Shown one piece after another: positions 13,469 to 20,317 of a stretch of DNA of 28,254 nt (positions are counted from its first letter, which is position 1; every line of letters starts with the position of its first letter). Under the pieces are notes generated by a model. That model was not told where the DNA came from and did not search any database. It saw nothing but the letters and a program-made list of their open reading frames with translations. This DNA comes from a virus. The DNA is taken from IMG/VR virus record IMGVR_UViG_3300042868_005174, positions 1-28,254 of that record. The stretch is one strand, 5' to 3'. The position numbers and the translations under genes are program-made.

Positions 13469-14146
13469 ATGACTCACAGAAAATCAGTAACATCAACCCA
13501 GATTTTGGCTAAAATGCCAAAGAATCAGTTAATTCAAACCAGTGAATTGCTGAAGAGTTTCCCAGACATGCAGTTAGCTGCACTTACATCTCAATTAATG
13601 CGTCTTACAGACAAAGGCATTATTGACAAACTAGGTGCTAGCATCTACCGACTTCCAGTAGATTCAGCCCCTAAACAACGTTACCGTGTTAGTAGGTACG
13701 TTGTACTTCCTATGGATTTATTTAATGTAGTAGCCAAGTATTTAAAAGAAGGCTACACCATGAAGGATGTTCATCTTATTACAGGTATTCCATTTGAGAG
13801 CGTTAAGTTCGTAAGAAAGGTTATCAATAATGAGATTAGTCCTGACATCGAAACTAAATCTCCCTTGGAATTAAAGAAGCAGGAACTGCGTTCTTTGCTA
13901 GCTAACGATGCAGAAGCACCAGTACAGGAACTAGAAGAAGTAGAAGAACTAGAAGAAGTAGAAGAAGTAGAGGAAGTAGAAGAAGTAGAAGTTGCTAAAC
14001 CTGAAGTAACGAAGGTAGTTGTAAGTGAGACTGAAACTGACAGAGTCCCTAATTACTTTACTATTGTAGTACAAGGTGTGACTCTTAAGGTAGCAGAAGG
14101 ACTACAACTACGCTTTAAAGATGAGGCAGTTTTTATTGACCGTTAA
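13469..14146 (+). CDS. Winged-helix-like protein with a Glu-Val repeat (225 aa)
   Basis: The N-terminal ~70 residues ('TSTQILAKMPKNQLIQTSEL' then 'LAALTSQLMRLTDKGIIDKL' and 'GASIYRLPV') have the layout of a winged-helix DNA-binding domain, including a wing-like end. A second helical section follows ('GYTMKDVHLITGIPFESVKF', also HTH-like). Residues about 155-176 are a low-complexity ELEEVEE-type repeat encoded by 6- to 9-nt DNA repeats and prone to slippage. The C-terminus ('YFTIVVQGVTLKVAEGLQLR') looks like a small beta domain. It is probably a phage regulator or DNA-binding structural protein. It overlaps the lipoprotein gene by 26 nt. Confidence 0.65.
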   Translation: MTHRKSVTSTQILAKMPKNQLIQTSELLKSFPDMQLAALTSQLMRLTDKGIIDKLGASIYRLPVDSAPKQRYRVSRYVVLPMDLFNVVAKYLKEGYTMKDVHLITGIPFESVKFVRKVINNEISPDIETKSPLELKKQELRSLLANDAEAPVQELEEVEELEEVEEVEEVEEVEVAKPEVTKVVVSETETDRVPNYFTIVVQGVTLKVAEGLQLRFKDEAVFIDR

Positions 14147-14492
14147 CATTATGCTGATTATGACTACCATGGCCGTTGGCTGTGGTAGTTATCAGTCAGT
14201 AAAACACAGTCCAATCGATACCTGTGAGTTAGTATCTTATGTTAATCCTTACAAGATTGTAATGGATACAATGTCTGACACACTTGATATCGACGATACT
14301 ATGTTTGTTGACGAGTTGATAGTATTCGACTCACTATTCTGTGAAGAACCAGTAATAGACTCTGCTTACGTTTATAAGAACGCAGACTACACCTTCTACA
14401 TTGAGTATTATTTTAAGTCAAAGACCATCACTTACTTTATATGTGAGGGTTACATTAGAAAACGTCAAGTAATTTATTATGAACGCATTTAA
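14121..14492 (+). CDS. Putative lipoprotein (123 aa), possible lysis or exclusion role
   Basis: Begins 'MRQFLLTVNIMLIMTTMAVG' with Cys at position 21: a short basic start, a hydrophobic core and a lipobox-like A-V-G-C, so export and lipid attachment are likely. The mature part is acidic ('DTMSDTLDIDDTMFVDELIV') and ends in a Tyr-rich, basic segment. The later ATG at 14151 would leave too short a signal, so 14121 is chosen. It overlaps the endolysin-like gene by 14 nt. An outer-membrane spanin subunit or a superinfection-exclusion lipoprotein are the two plausible roles; neither is shown. Confidence 0.7.
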   Translation: MRQFLLTVNIMLIMTTMAVGCGSYQSVKHSPIDTCELVSYVNPYKIVMDTMSDTLDIDDTMFVDELIVFDSLFCEEPVIDSAYVYKNADYTFYIEYYFKSKTITYFICEGYIRKRQVIYYERI

Positions 14493-14985
14493 ATTAAACG
14501 AACATCTAGAGTTAGTTAAGATTAGAACCTACAGACAATGGTTCCAGTTATCTACTGTAGTTAATTTGATTTTACTTGGGTCATTGATCTACGCAAGCGT
14601 ATTAGGGCCTACAATCAGAGAAGTTGTCAAGTATGTACCTTTCCACTCAATTAATGAGCATGACATTCAGCCTAGTGATTCAACTGTATTAGCAGAATTG
14701 ATGAAGGAAGGCTGTGTTCTGCCTACTGTGGCAGTAGCTCAAGCAAAAATTGAGTCAGGTAACTACAAATCAGAAGTATGTGTAAAGAATAAGAATATGT
14801 TCGGTATTAAGTATCACAAGTGCCAGTTTGTATCAGGCCAGAATCTTAATCATGCAACTTATAATTCTTTTCGTGATAATATTAAATGTTATATTCACGT
14901 ACAAAACCGTTACTTAACAAACATTGATGGTGTGTATGCAGAATCACCTGTATACATCAGCACCCTTAAGAGTTTGAAAAAATGA
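14479..14985 (+). CDS. Membrane-anchored glucosaminidase-type endolysin (168 aa)
   Basis: A single hydrophobic segment at residues about 24-44 ('LSTVVNLILLGSLIYASVLG') precedes a peptidoglycan hydrolase domain of the glucosaminidase (FlgJ-like) family: 'VAVAQAKIESGNYKSEVCVK' contains the catalytic Glu (E92), followed by 'NKNMFGIKYHKC' and 'ATYNSFRDNIKCYIHV'. It would cut the glycan backbone of the cell wall at lysis. The anchor could be a signal-anchor-release type. At 168 aa the domain is compact but holds all expected blocks. The overlap with the lipoprotein gene supports a lysis cassette, and a terminator follows. Confidence 0.85.
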   Translation: MNAFKLNEHLELVKIRTYRQWFQLSTVVNLILLGSLIYASVLGPTIREVVKYVPFHSINEHDIQPSDSTVLAELMKEGCVLPTVAVAQAKIESGNYKSEVCVKNKNMFGIKYHKCQFVSGQNLNHATYNSFRDNIKCYIHVQNRYLTNIDGVYAESPVYISTLKSLKK

Positions 14986-15021
14986 ATTGTCTAGTCGTAT
15001 TGGACAGTAGCCAGATAAACC

Positions 15022-15051
15022 AAGGGGAAAGATACGACCTTTCCCTTTTTT
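15022..15051 (+). terminator. Rho-independent terminator after the lysis cassette
   Basis: AAGGGGAAAG (15022-15031) pairs with CTTTCCCTT (15039-15047, one G-U pair) around a 7-nt loop and is followed by T's. Confidence 0.9.
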
Positions 15052-15056
15052 AACTT

Positions 15057-16157
15057 ATGGATTCACAGAATAAACGTTCCGAAATACAAGCAGAAGCCCT
15101 TGAAACTATCCTACGTCACAGAAGGTGCGGTATTTCAGTATCAATGGGCGTAGGTAAAACTTACATAGGTCTTCAGTATATGGAGTCCTTAAGCACGCTT
15201 GTAAGCAAACCTTTGAGGTTTTTGGTAGTAGCACCCAAGGTAGACATTTTTAAGTCCTGGACAGAGGACGCAGATAAGTTCCATCTTAAACATTTAATTG
15301 ACCGAATTACTTTCAGTACTTACATCTCACTAAATAAGCACAATCCTTTAGATTATGACGTGCTTATCCTAGACGAGGCTCACACAGCTAAAGAAAGCCA
15401 TAGAATGTTCTTAGAAGTATTCCATGGTAGAATTTTAGGCTTGACAGGTACACCACCTAAATGGCTTCAATCTGAAAAAGGTCAAATCATGGAAGAGTTC
15501 TATCCAATAGTATTCTCTTACAAGGTAGACCAAGCAGTAGACAGTGGTATTCTTAATGACTATAGAATCTTCATTCATAGTCTAGAACTATCTACAGCTA
15601 ACACAGTTAAGACCAAACAAGGCTGGTTTACTAGTGAGCGTAAGAACTATGAATGGCTTCGTAGGCAAATCGAGGAGGCTAGTAACGACAAGTTTAGGTT
15701 CATGAAGCAGATCATGTGTCTGACGGCCTTAAAAGGCTACGAAACCAAGCTAGAATACACTCGTAAGTGCCTCGAAAAGATTCCTATAGGAGACAAATGC
15801 TTAATTTTTGCTAATACAATCTCCCAAGCAGAAGAATTGTGTAAACATACACACCACTCTAAACGTAAGGACAAGGAAGACCTAGAGGCTTTCAAGCGAG
15901 GAGACATTACTAGACTAGCAGCAGTTGAGCAATTAAGTGAGGGTGTGACTATCCCTAATCTTAAACACATTATTATTCTTCACGCCTACGGTAACGAGAA
16001 GAAAACCAGTCAGAAAATAGGCCGTGTGTTACGCCTAAACCCAGATCAAGTTGCAAACGTTCACATACTTCAGTATGCAAACAGCATTGACGAGACGTGG
16101 GTTAAAAGAGCACTAGAAGGATTTAACTCAGAAAAAATTAAATACGTAAAACTATGA
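15057..16157 (+). CDS. SF2 DNA/RNA helicase (366 aa)
   Basis: A superfamily 2 helicase of the UvsW/SNF2-like compact type. Walker A is S29-MGVGKT-35, the DEAH box is D106-E-A-H109 ('DVLILDEAHTAKES'), and motif III is 'LGLTGTPP' (T130-P133). Motif VI near residue 320 is 'KTSQKIGRVLRL'. In phages such enzymes remodel replication forks, open origins or resolve recombination intermediates. No nuclease or extra domain is visible, and the length fits a minimal two-RecA-domain enzyme. It heads a rightward operon straight after a terminator; the next gene overlaps its stop codon (ATGA). Confidence 0.93.
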   Translation: MDSQNKRSEIQAEALETILRHRRCGISVSMGVGKTYIGLQYMESLSTLVSKPLRFLVVAPKVDIFKSWTEDADKFHLKHLIDRITFSTYISLNKHNPLDYDVLILDEAHTAKESHRMFLEVFHGRILGLTGTPPKWLQSEKGQIMEEFYPIVFSYKVDQAVDSGILNDYRIFIHSLELSTANTVKTKQGWFTSERKNYEWLRRQIEEASNDKFRFMKQIMCLTALKGYETKLEYTRKCLEKIPIGDKCLIFANTISQAEELCKHTHHSKRKDKEDLEAFKRGDITRLAAVEQLSEGVTIPNLKHIIILHAYGNEKKTSQKIGRVLRLNPDQVANVHILQYANSIDETWVKRALEGFNSEKIKYVKL

Positions 16158-16501
16158 CCAAGATGAATGTTAGAGGCGAAGTAAGAATAACTGAAGAGAT
16201 GCTTCAGGGGTTTGGCTTTAGAAAAATTAGCTACACTCAGGAAGAAACTGGCAAAGAATTTTATCATTACGAGTTACCATTAACTCAAGCTAATGATTAC
16301 TCTGATTTATTACTTATCACCAATGCAAGCGATGAGGATGATTTTCCGGTAGTTCAGTTATTTGGAGCTAACGAGTACGAGTTTCTTTATGCAGAACCTA
16401 TCATACTATTTATGAATATCTTACAGTCAAACTGTGTGGTAGAGGGCTTTCACCTAGATAATCAATTTAACGAACCTACCCAAGATGAAGACCAAGGATA
16501 A
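16154..16501 (+). CDS. Unknown acidic protein (115 aa)
   Basis: Begins 'MTKMNVRGEVRITEEMLQGF' and includes 'EFYHYELPLTQANDYSDLLL' and 'FMNILQSNCVVEGFHLD', with an acidic C-terminus. The fold looks alpha/beta. Small proteins of this shape occur with helicases in Bacteroidota phages, from memory, with no known role. It is translationally coupled to the helicase by an ATGA overlap, suggesting a partner or modulator. Confidence 0.7.
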   Translation: MTKMNVRGEVRITEEMLQGFGFRKISYTQEETGKEFYHYELPLTQANDYSDLLLITNASDEDDFPVVQLFGANEYEFLYAEPIILFMNILQSNCVVEGFHLDNQFNEPTQDEDQG

Positions 16502-16727
16502 AACTTTTGAGCAAGTTTTGCATGAGTTGGATGAACAAATTAAAGCTGATTTTGTTAAGTTCCGTGAAGATTTAAAAAAGCTATCAATTCAAGAAAAAAT
16601 GGATGATGTTTTTGAAAATCCTGAAAATAATATTAACTTAGCAGATGAATTATTGTACCAACCAATAGATCAACATGTCAGTACAGGATCCGATTACGCA
16701 GAGAAGGTTAAAGAAACTCAAGAGTAA
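16485..16727 (+). CDS. Small acidic helical protein (80 aa)
   Basis: Begins 'MKTKDKTFEQVLHELDEQIK'; helical and acidic, with 'KMDDVFENPENNINLADELL' in the middle. It is not recognised. It overlaps the gene before by 17 nt and the gene after by 53 nt, each time in a different reading frame. Confidence 0.6.
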   Translation: MKTKDKTFEQVLHELDEQIKADFVKFREDLKKLSIQEKMDDVFENPENNINLADELLYQPIDQHVSTGSDYAEKVKETQE

Positions 16728-16896
16728 GATAACTCCTGAGTTTATAGAGTACTGCACAGATCGTGGTATTAATCCTATTGAGTGGTACAAGTGGCAATTA
16801 CATTTAATTTGGCAACACAGAAAGTTAAGTAAAGAGATTCATGAACGCACTAGGAATGTACAAGGTAACTTATCAAGCTGGCAAAGGATTGGTTGA
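16675..16896 (+). CDS. Small basic helical protein (73 aa)
   Basis: Reads 'MSVQDPITQRRLKKLKSKIT' then 'EYCTDRGINPIEWYKWQLHL'. A basic N-terminus plus a Trp-rich helix could bind nucleic acid. It overlaps its predecessor by 53 nt and its successor by 56 nt. No family is recognised. Confidence 0.6.
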   Translation: MSVQDPITQRRLKKLKSKITPEFIEYCTDRGINPIEWYKWQLHLIWQHRKLSKEIHERTRNVQGNLSSWQRIG

Positions 16897-17089
16897 AATA
16901 ATCCAAGTAAGTAAAAAGGTTAATGATAGTTGGGAACTATTGAGAGATCCCGAATTGGTACAACAGTTAGAGGATAAGATTCTTAAAAATCCACTTCCTC
17001 AGAAATCATCTAATAAAATGGGCTATGGGGAGGCAGTATACAATGAGAACCTACGGTATATCACGGGTAGTTTTGAAGTTGTGGATTAA
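16841..17089 (+). CDS. Small unknown protein (82 aa)
   Basis: Contains 'MYKVTYQAGKGLVEIIQVSK' and 'WELLRDPELVQQLEDKILKN'. The start could equally be the Met at residue 6 (position 16856), which gives a more natural beta-strand opening. It overlaps both neighbours out of frame. Function unknown. Confidence 0.55.
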   Translation: MNALGMYKVTYQAGKGLVEIIQVSKKVNDSWELLRDPELVQQLEDKILKNPLPQKSSNKMGYGEAVYNENLRYITGSFEVVD

Positions 17090-17165
17090 GGCTAGGAGAA
17101 TCCTCCGGGAAGCAAACAAATCACTTACTTGGACGCAGAAGAACTCTGTGTTTCAGAAATTTTAA
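17043..17165 (+). CDS. Possible very small basic protein (40 aa)
   Basis: Reads 'MRTYGISRVVLKLWIKARRI' and ends 'WTQKNSVFQKF'. It fills the otherwise empty gap before the next gene and continues the pattern of out-of-frame overlaps (47 nt). It is strongly basic and amphipathic. With only 40 codons and no homologue I can name, it may be chance. Confidence 0.35.
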   Translation: MRTYGISRVVLKLWIKARRILREANKSLTWTQKNSVFQKF

Positions 17166-17171
17166 TTTATT

Positions 17172-17414
17172 ATGGGTTACGACGAATATTTATTTAGCTG
17201 TCTTCTTAAGGAATATGACGAAGACTTTGCTGCTATGCCTTATGACGAGCAGTTTGATCACTTACCAAGGCTCTTCAAAGAGTTTGACAAATCACCCTTT
17301 AACGAAAAAGAAGAACCTCTATACGCTTGTATAGAAAGATACTTACTAGATAAAGAAGCTAATCAAAATGATGAGCTAGATGTCGACTCAGAGGATCCTG
17401 AATACATCATCTAA
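17172..17414 (+). CDS. Small highly acidic protein (80 aa)
   Basis: Begins 'MGYDEYLFSCLLKEYDEDFA' and ends 'DELDVDSEDPEYII'. The strong acidity and small size resemble DNA-mimic or inhibitor proteins of phages, but this is only a resemblance of composition. It ends a unit: a clear terminator follows 2 nt after the stop. Confidence 0.6.
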   Translation: MGYDEYLFSCLLKEYDEDFAAMPYDEQFDHLPRLFKEFDKSPFNEKEEPLYACIERYLLDKEANQNDELDVDSEDPEYII

Positions 17415-17416
17415 TC

Positions 17417-17443
17417 AAAAGGCACTGGAAACGGTGCCTTTTT
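17417..17443 (+). terminator. Rho-independent terminator
   Basis: AAAAGGCAC pairs with GTGCCTTTT (17417-17442) around a short loop, ending in a T-run. Confidence 0.9.
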
Positions 17444-17454
17444 AATTTAAAGAC

Positions 17455-17862
17455 ATGGAACTATTAGTAACACACCCAGTAAAAAAGTCTGACATAGGCT
17501 TTCACGGTAATTTATTTGGAGGCACACTCCTTGCATGGGTAGACGCAGCATTAGCCGCCTACGCAATGGAAAAGTGCCACAGTCAAAATATGATTACCAT
17601 TGCCTTAGATCAGTGCGTATTTAAGAAACCGGCCAAAGAAAAGCATTTGGTCAAGATTTATGCTCAGATGATTCACGTAGGCAATACCTCAGCTCAGTTC
17701 AGAGTAGAAGCAAGGGCTTACAGTGTATTCAGAGAGGACGAAGTAGTCCTACTGCAGACCTGTATGACCTTTGTACGAGTAGACGGAGAAGGAGAGCCTA
17801 TTCCTATCTCTAAGCAAGTCAAAGAGAATTTTCTAAAATCAACTCAAAACAATGAAAGTTAA
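17455..17862 (+). CDS. Hotdog-fold acyl-CoA thioesterase (135 aa)
   Basis: Close in pattern to YciA/BACH-type acyl-CoA hydrolases, which release CoA from fatty acyl-CoA. 'DIGFHGNLFGGTLLAWVDAA' holds the conserved N19 and 'FGG', and D30 aligns with the catalytic Asp. The long helix then 'NMITIALDQCVFKKPAKEKH' and 'KIYAQMIHVGNTSAQFRVEA' complete the single hotdog domain; 135 aa is the normal length, so the gene looks intact. It is unusual in a phage: it might alter host lipid or CoA pools. It starts after a terminator and overlaps a membrane-protein gene by 11 nt. Confidence 0.88.
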   Translation: MELLVTHPVKKSDIGFHGNLFGGTLLAWVDAALAAYAMEKCHSQNMITIALDQCVFKKPAKEKHLVKIYAQMIHVGNTSAQFRVEARAYSVFREDEVVLLQTCMTFVRVDGEGEPIPISKQVKENFLKSTQNNES

Positions 17863-18136
17863 ACTAAAACTAGTAGCAATTTTTGCAATCGTAATTCTAT
17901 TCTCATTTATACCTGAAACATTCCCAGACTTCTTTGGAGACTGGACTTGTCAAGGAGGTAAAATTATTGGGGTCAAAAGAGGATACTATGAAATACAAGG
18001 ATGTTCCTACGGAAGTGACCTAGAACACATGCCTACTACACATTGGGGCTTCAGACATTGGATGTGGACACTGTGTGGCCTAACATTGTTTATTTGGAAT
18101 GTAGCAGAGTTAATTGGTAAGGAGTACAGACTATGA
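17852..18136 (+). CDS. Small two-span membrane protein (94 aa)
   Basis: Hydrophobic segments at residues about 6-21 ('LVAIFAIVILFSFIPE') and 68-86 ('WMWTLCGLTLFIWNVAELI') flank a short middle part with two Cys (C32 and C51) that could pair outside the cytoplasm. It overlaps the thioesterase gene by 11 nt, so the products may work together at the membrane. Function unknown. Confidence 0.65.
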   Translation: MKVKLKLVAIFAIVILFSFIPETFPDFFGDWTCQGGKIIGVKRGYYEIQGCSYGSDLEHMPTTHWGFRHWMWTLCGLTLFIWNVAELIGKEYRL

Positions 18137-18417
18137 GCAATAAACAACAAACGGCAATGAAACTATACACAGAAGAACAATTGCTAAACACTGCTGATGC
18201 AATTAGAGATTACCTTAAAAATTACCCAGAAAAATTCCACGAATCAATGATTGATAAACATCTAACAGCATTAATCCCCATTGAACTACCAAGCGATGAG
18301 GAGATTGATGAAAAAGCATTTCAAGTACCATATGATAACACGAAAGATTTTTATGATTTACAATTTATCAAAGGTGCAAAATGGATGCGTGATAAAATTA
18401 AAGGAGATGAGCAATGA
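18133..18417 (+). CDS. Mini-gene array member 1 (94 aa): KQQTA leader plus PIELPSD core
   Basis: Begins 'MSNKQQTAMKLYTEEQLLNT' and contains 'LTALIPIELPSDEEIDEKAF' and 'FIKGAKWMRDKIKGDEQ'. It is paralogous to the gene at 18867 (same 'KLYTEEQ', 'PIELPSD.EI' and 'F..GAK.M' blocks), and its first eight residues recur at the start of two neighbours. An alternative start at residue 9 (18157) would match the paralogue's start more closely. Soluble, acidic, function unknown. It is linked to its neighbours by ATGA overlaps. Confidence 0.7.
   Translation: MSNKQQTAMKLYTEEQLLNTADAIRDYLKNYPEKFHESMIDKHLTALIPIELPSDEEIDEKAFQVPYDNTKDFYDLQFIKGAKWMRDKIKGDEQ
18160..18180 (+). repeat. 21-bp direct repeat, copy A (copy B at 18879-18899)
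   Basis: AAACTATACACAGAAGAACA plus one A occurs identically in both array members 1 and 4, coding for KLYTEEQ. A second shared unit, ACAAACAATAAACAACA, occurs at 18659-18675 and 19118-19134. Confidence 0.8.
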
Positions 18418-18659
18418 AACACGAAAGAGTTTACACAGACGATTATGCACTTATTGTAAGTGATGAACAAATTGAAGATGTTAGACCATTTGTAGGTAGA
18501 TACCACCTTGAAAAAGGTCAAATGATTTTTCAATTTCCAACTTATTGGTCAGATTTGACTTATTGCAAATTAATCATTGCACACAGACCATTAACAGATG
18601 CACCTATTCTTGAAGGTGTCCCATTAATTAACGAAACCTACGGAGGAGGTGAGCAATGA
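18414..18659 (+). CDS. Mini-gene array member 2 (81 aa)
   Basis: Begins 'MKHERVYTDDYALIVSDEQI' and includes 'YCKLIIAHRPLTDAPILEGV'. Parts resemble, from memory, a family of small proteins frequent in flavobacterial phages. The opening 'xVYTDD' echoes the 'KLYTEE' start of its neighbours. It ends 'YGGGEQ' in the sequence GGAGGTGAGCAATGA, which provides a Shine-Dalgarno-like site and the start of the next gene. Function unknown. Confidence 0.65.
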   Translation: MKHERVYTDDYALIVSDEQIEDVRPFVGRYHLEKGQMIFQFPTYWSDLTYCKLIIAHRPLTDAPILEGVPLINETYGGGEQ

Positions 18660-18880
18660 CAAACAATAAACAACAGACGGCAGTGGAGTGGTTATTCAAT
18701 AAAATGTTTGACCCTACTTATCCCGCAGGAGAACAAATTAACTGGTTAGAACAAGCCAAAGCAATGCAAAAACAACAAGCAGAACATTACGCAACTTTCA
18801 TAACAAATTGTGTAATAAATAATTTACCAACTATAACTTTTAACGACTGGATTAATTTACATAACAATGAGCAACAATAA
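18656..18880 (+). CDS. Mini-gene array member 3 (74 aa)
   Basis: Begins 'MTNNKQQTAVEWLFNKMFDP' and has 'INWLEQAKAMQKQQAEHYAT'. This pattern (NNKQQTAVEWL, then 'EQAK.M.KQQ') is, from memory, a recurring small-protein type in Bacteroidota phages; no function is known. The first ten residues equal those of the gene at 19115. It overlaps the next gene by 14 nt. Confidence 0.7.
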   Translation: MTNNKQQTAVEWLFNKMFDPTYPAGEQINWLEQAKAMQKQQAEHYATFITNCVINNLPTITFNDWINLHNNEQQ

Positions 18881-19118
18881 ACTATACACAGAAGAACAAG
18901 TATTTAAGGCTATTCAAATGGCAGACAAATATCATTATCTAATAAAGTCAGAAGAATGTGATATTGTAAACTCACTAACCCCCATCGAACTACCAAGTGA
19001 TGATGAAATAGTTAAAAATGGAATTAAACCGCTTCATGGATTAATGGATGAATGGGACAAGGGATTTTTATTTGGTGCAAAATTGATGCATTTTCTAATA
19101 CAAGGAGGTAAGCGATGA
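18867..19118 (+). CDS. Mini-gene array member 4 (83 aa), paralogue of member 1
   Basis: Begins 'MSNNKLYTEEQVFKAIQMAD', with 'NSLTPIELPSDDEIVKNGIK' and 'FLFGAKLMHFLIQGGKR'. It aligns with member 1 over its whole length except the missing KQQTA leader. The DNA around 18879-18899 is an exact 21-bp copy of 18160-18180. The C-terminal GGKR is encoded by GGAGGTAAGCGATGA, which also forms the start of the next gene. Confidence 0.7.
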   Translation: MSNNKLYTEEQVFKAIQMADKYHYLIKSEECDIVNSLTPIELPSDDEIVKNGIKPLHGLMDEWDKGFLFGAKLMHFLIQGGKR

Positions 19119-19243
19119 CAAACAATAAACAACAAACGGCGGTTGATGCTCAAGAAGCAGCTCTAGACGAGTACAACAGAATGGAGGAGGAGTGGGAGAT
19201 GGAGAACTACAACGAAATGAATAATTTAGAAAATGCAGAATAA
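19115..19243 (+). CDS. Mini-gene array member 5 (42 aa)
   Basis: Begins 'MTNNKQQTAVDAQEAALDEY' and continues as a strongly acidic helix ('RMEEEWEMENYNEMNNLENA'). It overlaps both the preceding gene (ATGA) and thyX (11 nt). The shared ten-residue start with member 3, followed by unrelated sequence, suggests a truncated or recombined copy. Expressed small protein likely, function unknown. Confidence 0.6.
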   Translation: MTNNKQQTAVDAQEAALDEYNRMEEEWEMENYNEMNNLENAE

Positions 19244-19853
19244 AGTTGAACTACTAGGCTACTACGGTAGCGACCAAGTAATTGCACAGTCTGCTTGGAC
19301 ATCTACCTCACGTGAGTTGAGCGAGGATAAATTAGCACGCATCCCTAAATTAATTGAGATGCTTTGGACAGAGGGACATGAAAGTCCCTTTGAGAAAGGC
19401 AACGTACACTTTTTAGTTACGTGTGACATAGCTTCACACATCCACTTACTTAAACACAGGATAGCGTCTATCAATGCTGAATCGGCCCGGTACAAAGAAC
19501 TCAAAGAGGACAAGTATTTTATCCCAGAAGACTGGAGTGGTACACATTGGGACGCTATGTTGTACGGAAAGACAGTTGAGATGAATGCTCTTTATCACAA
19601 GTGTCTAGAAGAGTTAACACCTGTCTTAGGCCGTAAGAGAGCCAAGGAGAGTGCTAGATTCTTTAAAATGTACAACTCACAAATTACTGCTGACGTACAA
19701 TTCAACATGCGTTCATTCGCTAATTTTCTTAAACTTAGAGCTTCAGAACACGCTCAGGTTGAAATTAGAGACATTGCATGGACTATGTACAAGTTAGTAG
19801 AGAATATTGAAGGAAACCCTTTTGAACATACCCTACGAATGATTAAACCATGA
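19233..19853 (+). CDS. thyX: Flavin-dependent thymidylate synthase ThyX (206 aa)
   Basis: Converts dUMP to dTMP using FAD, NADPH and methylene-tetrahydrofolate. The signature RHRxxSx4SxRY appears as K74-H75-R76, S79, S84, R86-Y87 ('LLKHRIASINAESARY'), with the first Arg replaced by Lys. 'GHESPFEKGNVHFLV' near residue 48 and 'LRASEHAQVEIRDIAWTMY' near 170 are the FAD/dUMP-binding segments. At 206 aa it is typical of the family. It would keep dTTP supply up during phage replication. The start overlaps array member 5 by 11 nt, and the stop overlaps the next gene (ATGA). Confidence 0.96.
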   Translation: MQNKVELLGYYGSDQVIAQSAWTSTSRELSEDKLARIPKLIEMLWTEGHESPFEKGNVHFLVTCDIASHIHLLKHRIASINAESARYKELKEDKYFIPEDWSGTHWDAMLYGKTVEMNALYHKCLEELTPVLGRKRAKESARFFKMYNSQITADVQFNMRSFANFLKLRASEHAQVEIRDIAWTMYKLVENIEGNPFEHTLRMIKP

Positions 19854-20317
19854 AGCTTAACCTTAACGGACTCTCACCAAGACACTATGCGTTCTTGATT
19901 ATGCGAGATGAGTTAGGGTTAACCTTTGGTCAAATTGGTATCAGGACGGGTAAGAATTACGCAGCCGCACGACAGCTTTACTTGCGTGCAAAAGAAAAAC
20001 AACTAATCTTAGATCAAATGAGACTAATCAAAGACAAAGTAATCAGTTTACTAACAGCTGATGCTAAGTACAGGGAGGACGACAACAAATTAATTGCTCG
20101 TATCTGGTATCAAGAATCTTTATTACTTAACTGTAATACAAGTGTCGACCTCCTTACTGCTTTAGCTAAAGGTAAACTTAGTTCCGCTGAATCAATTAGA
20201 CGTAGTAGGCAAAAAGTTCAAGAAGAAATGCCTGAACTCAGAGGCAGGAATTACAAAGAACGCCAGGAAGAAGCTGGCCAAGTAAAAAAAGATTTAGGCT
20301 ATGGCAAAAACACCTAA
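19850..20317 (+). CDS. HTH protein of unknown role (155 aa)
   Basis: Residues about 12-45 ('FLIMRDELGLTFGQIGIRTG', then 'KNYAAARQLYLRAKEKQ') look like a sigma-region-4-type helix-turn-helix. The rest is helical, with 'LAKGKLSSAESIRRSRQKVQ' followed by 'EEMPELRGRNYKERQEEAG', a pattern I associate with small Bacteroidota phage proteins. DNA binding is likely; a regulator or replication accessory protein is possible. It is coupled to thyX (ATGA) and overlaps the next gene by 17 nt. Confidence 0.7.
   Translation: MKLNLNGLSPRHYAFLIMRDELGLTFGQIGIRTGKNYAAARQLYLRAKEKQLILDQMRLIKDKVISLLTADAKYREDDNKLIARIWYQESLLLNCNTSVDLLTALAKGKLSSAESIRRSRQKVQEEMPELRGRNYKERQEEAGQVKKDLGYGKNT

Noticed and set aside
16842-17165. 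Programmed frameshift joining the small overlapping genes
   Set aside because: No slippery sequence or stimulatory structure was seen, and each gene has its own ATG; separate genes are simpler.
18281-18463. Plus-strand open frame inside array member 1
   Set aside because: It overlaps two well-supported paralogous genes in another frame and has no conserved features.
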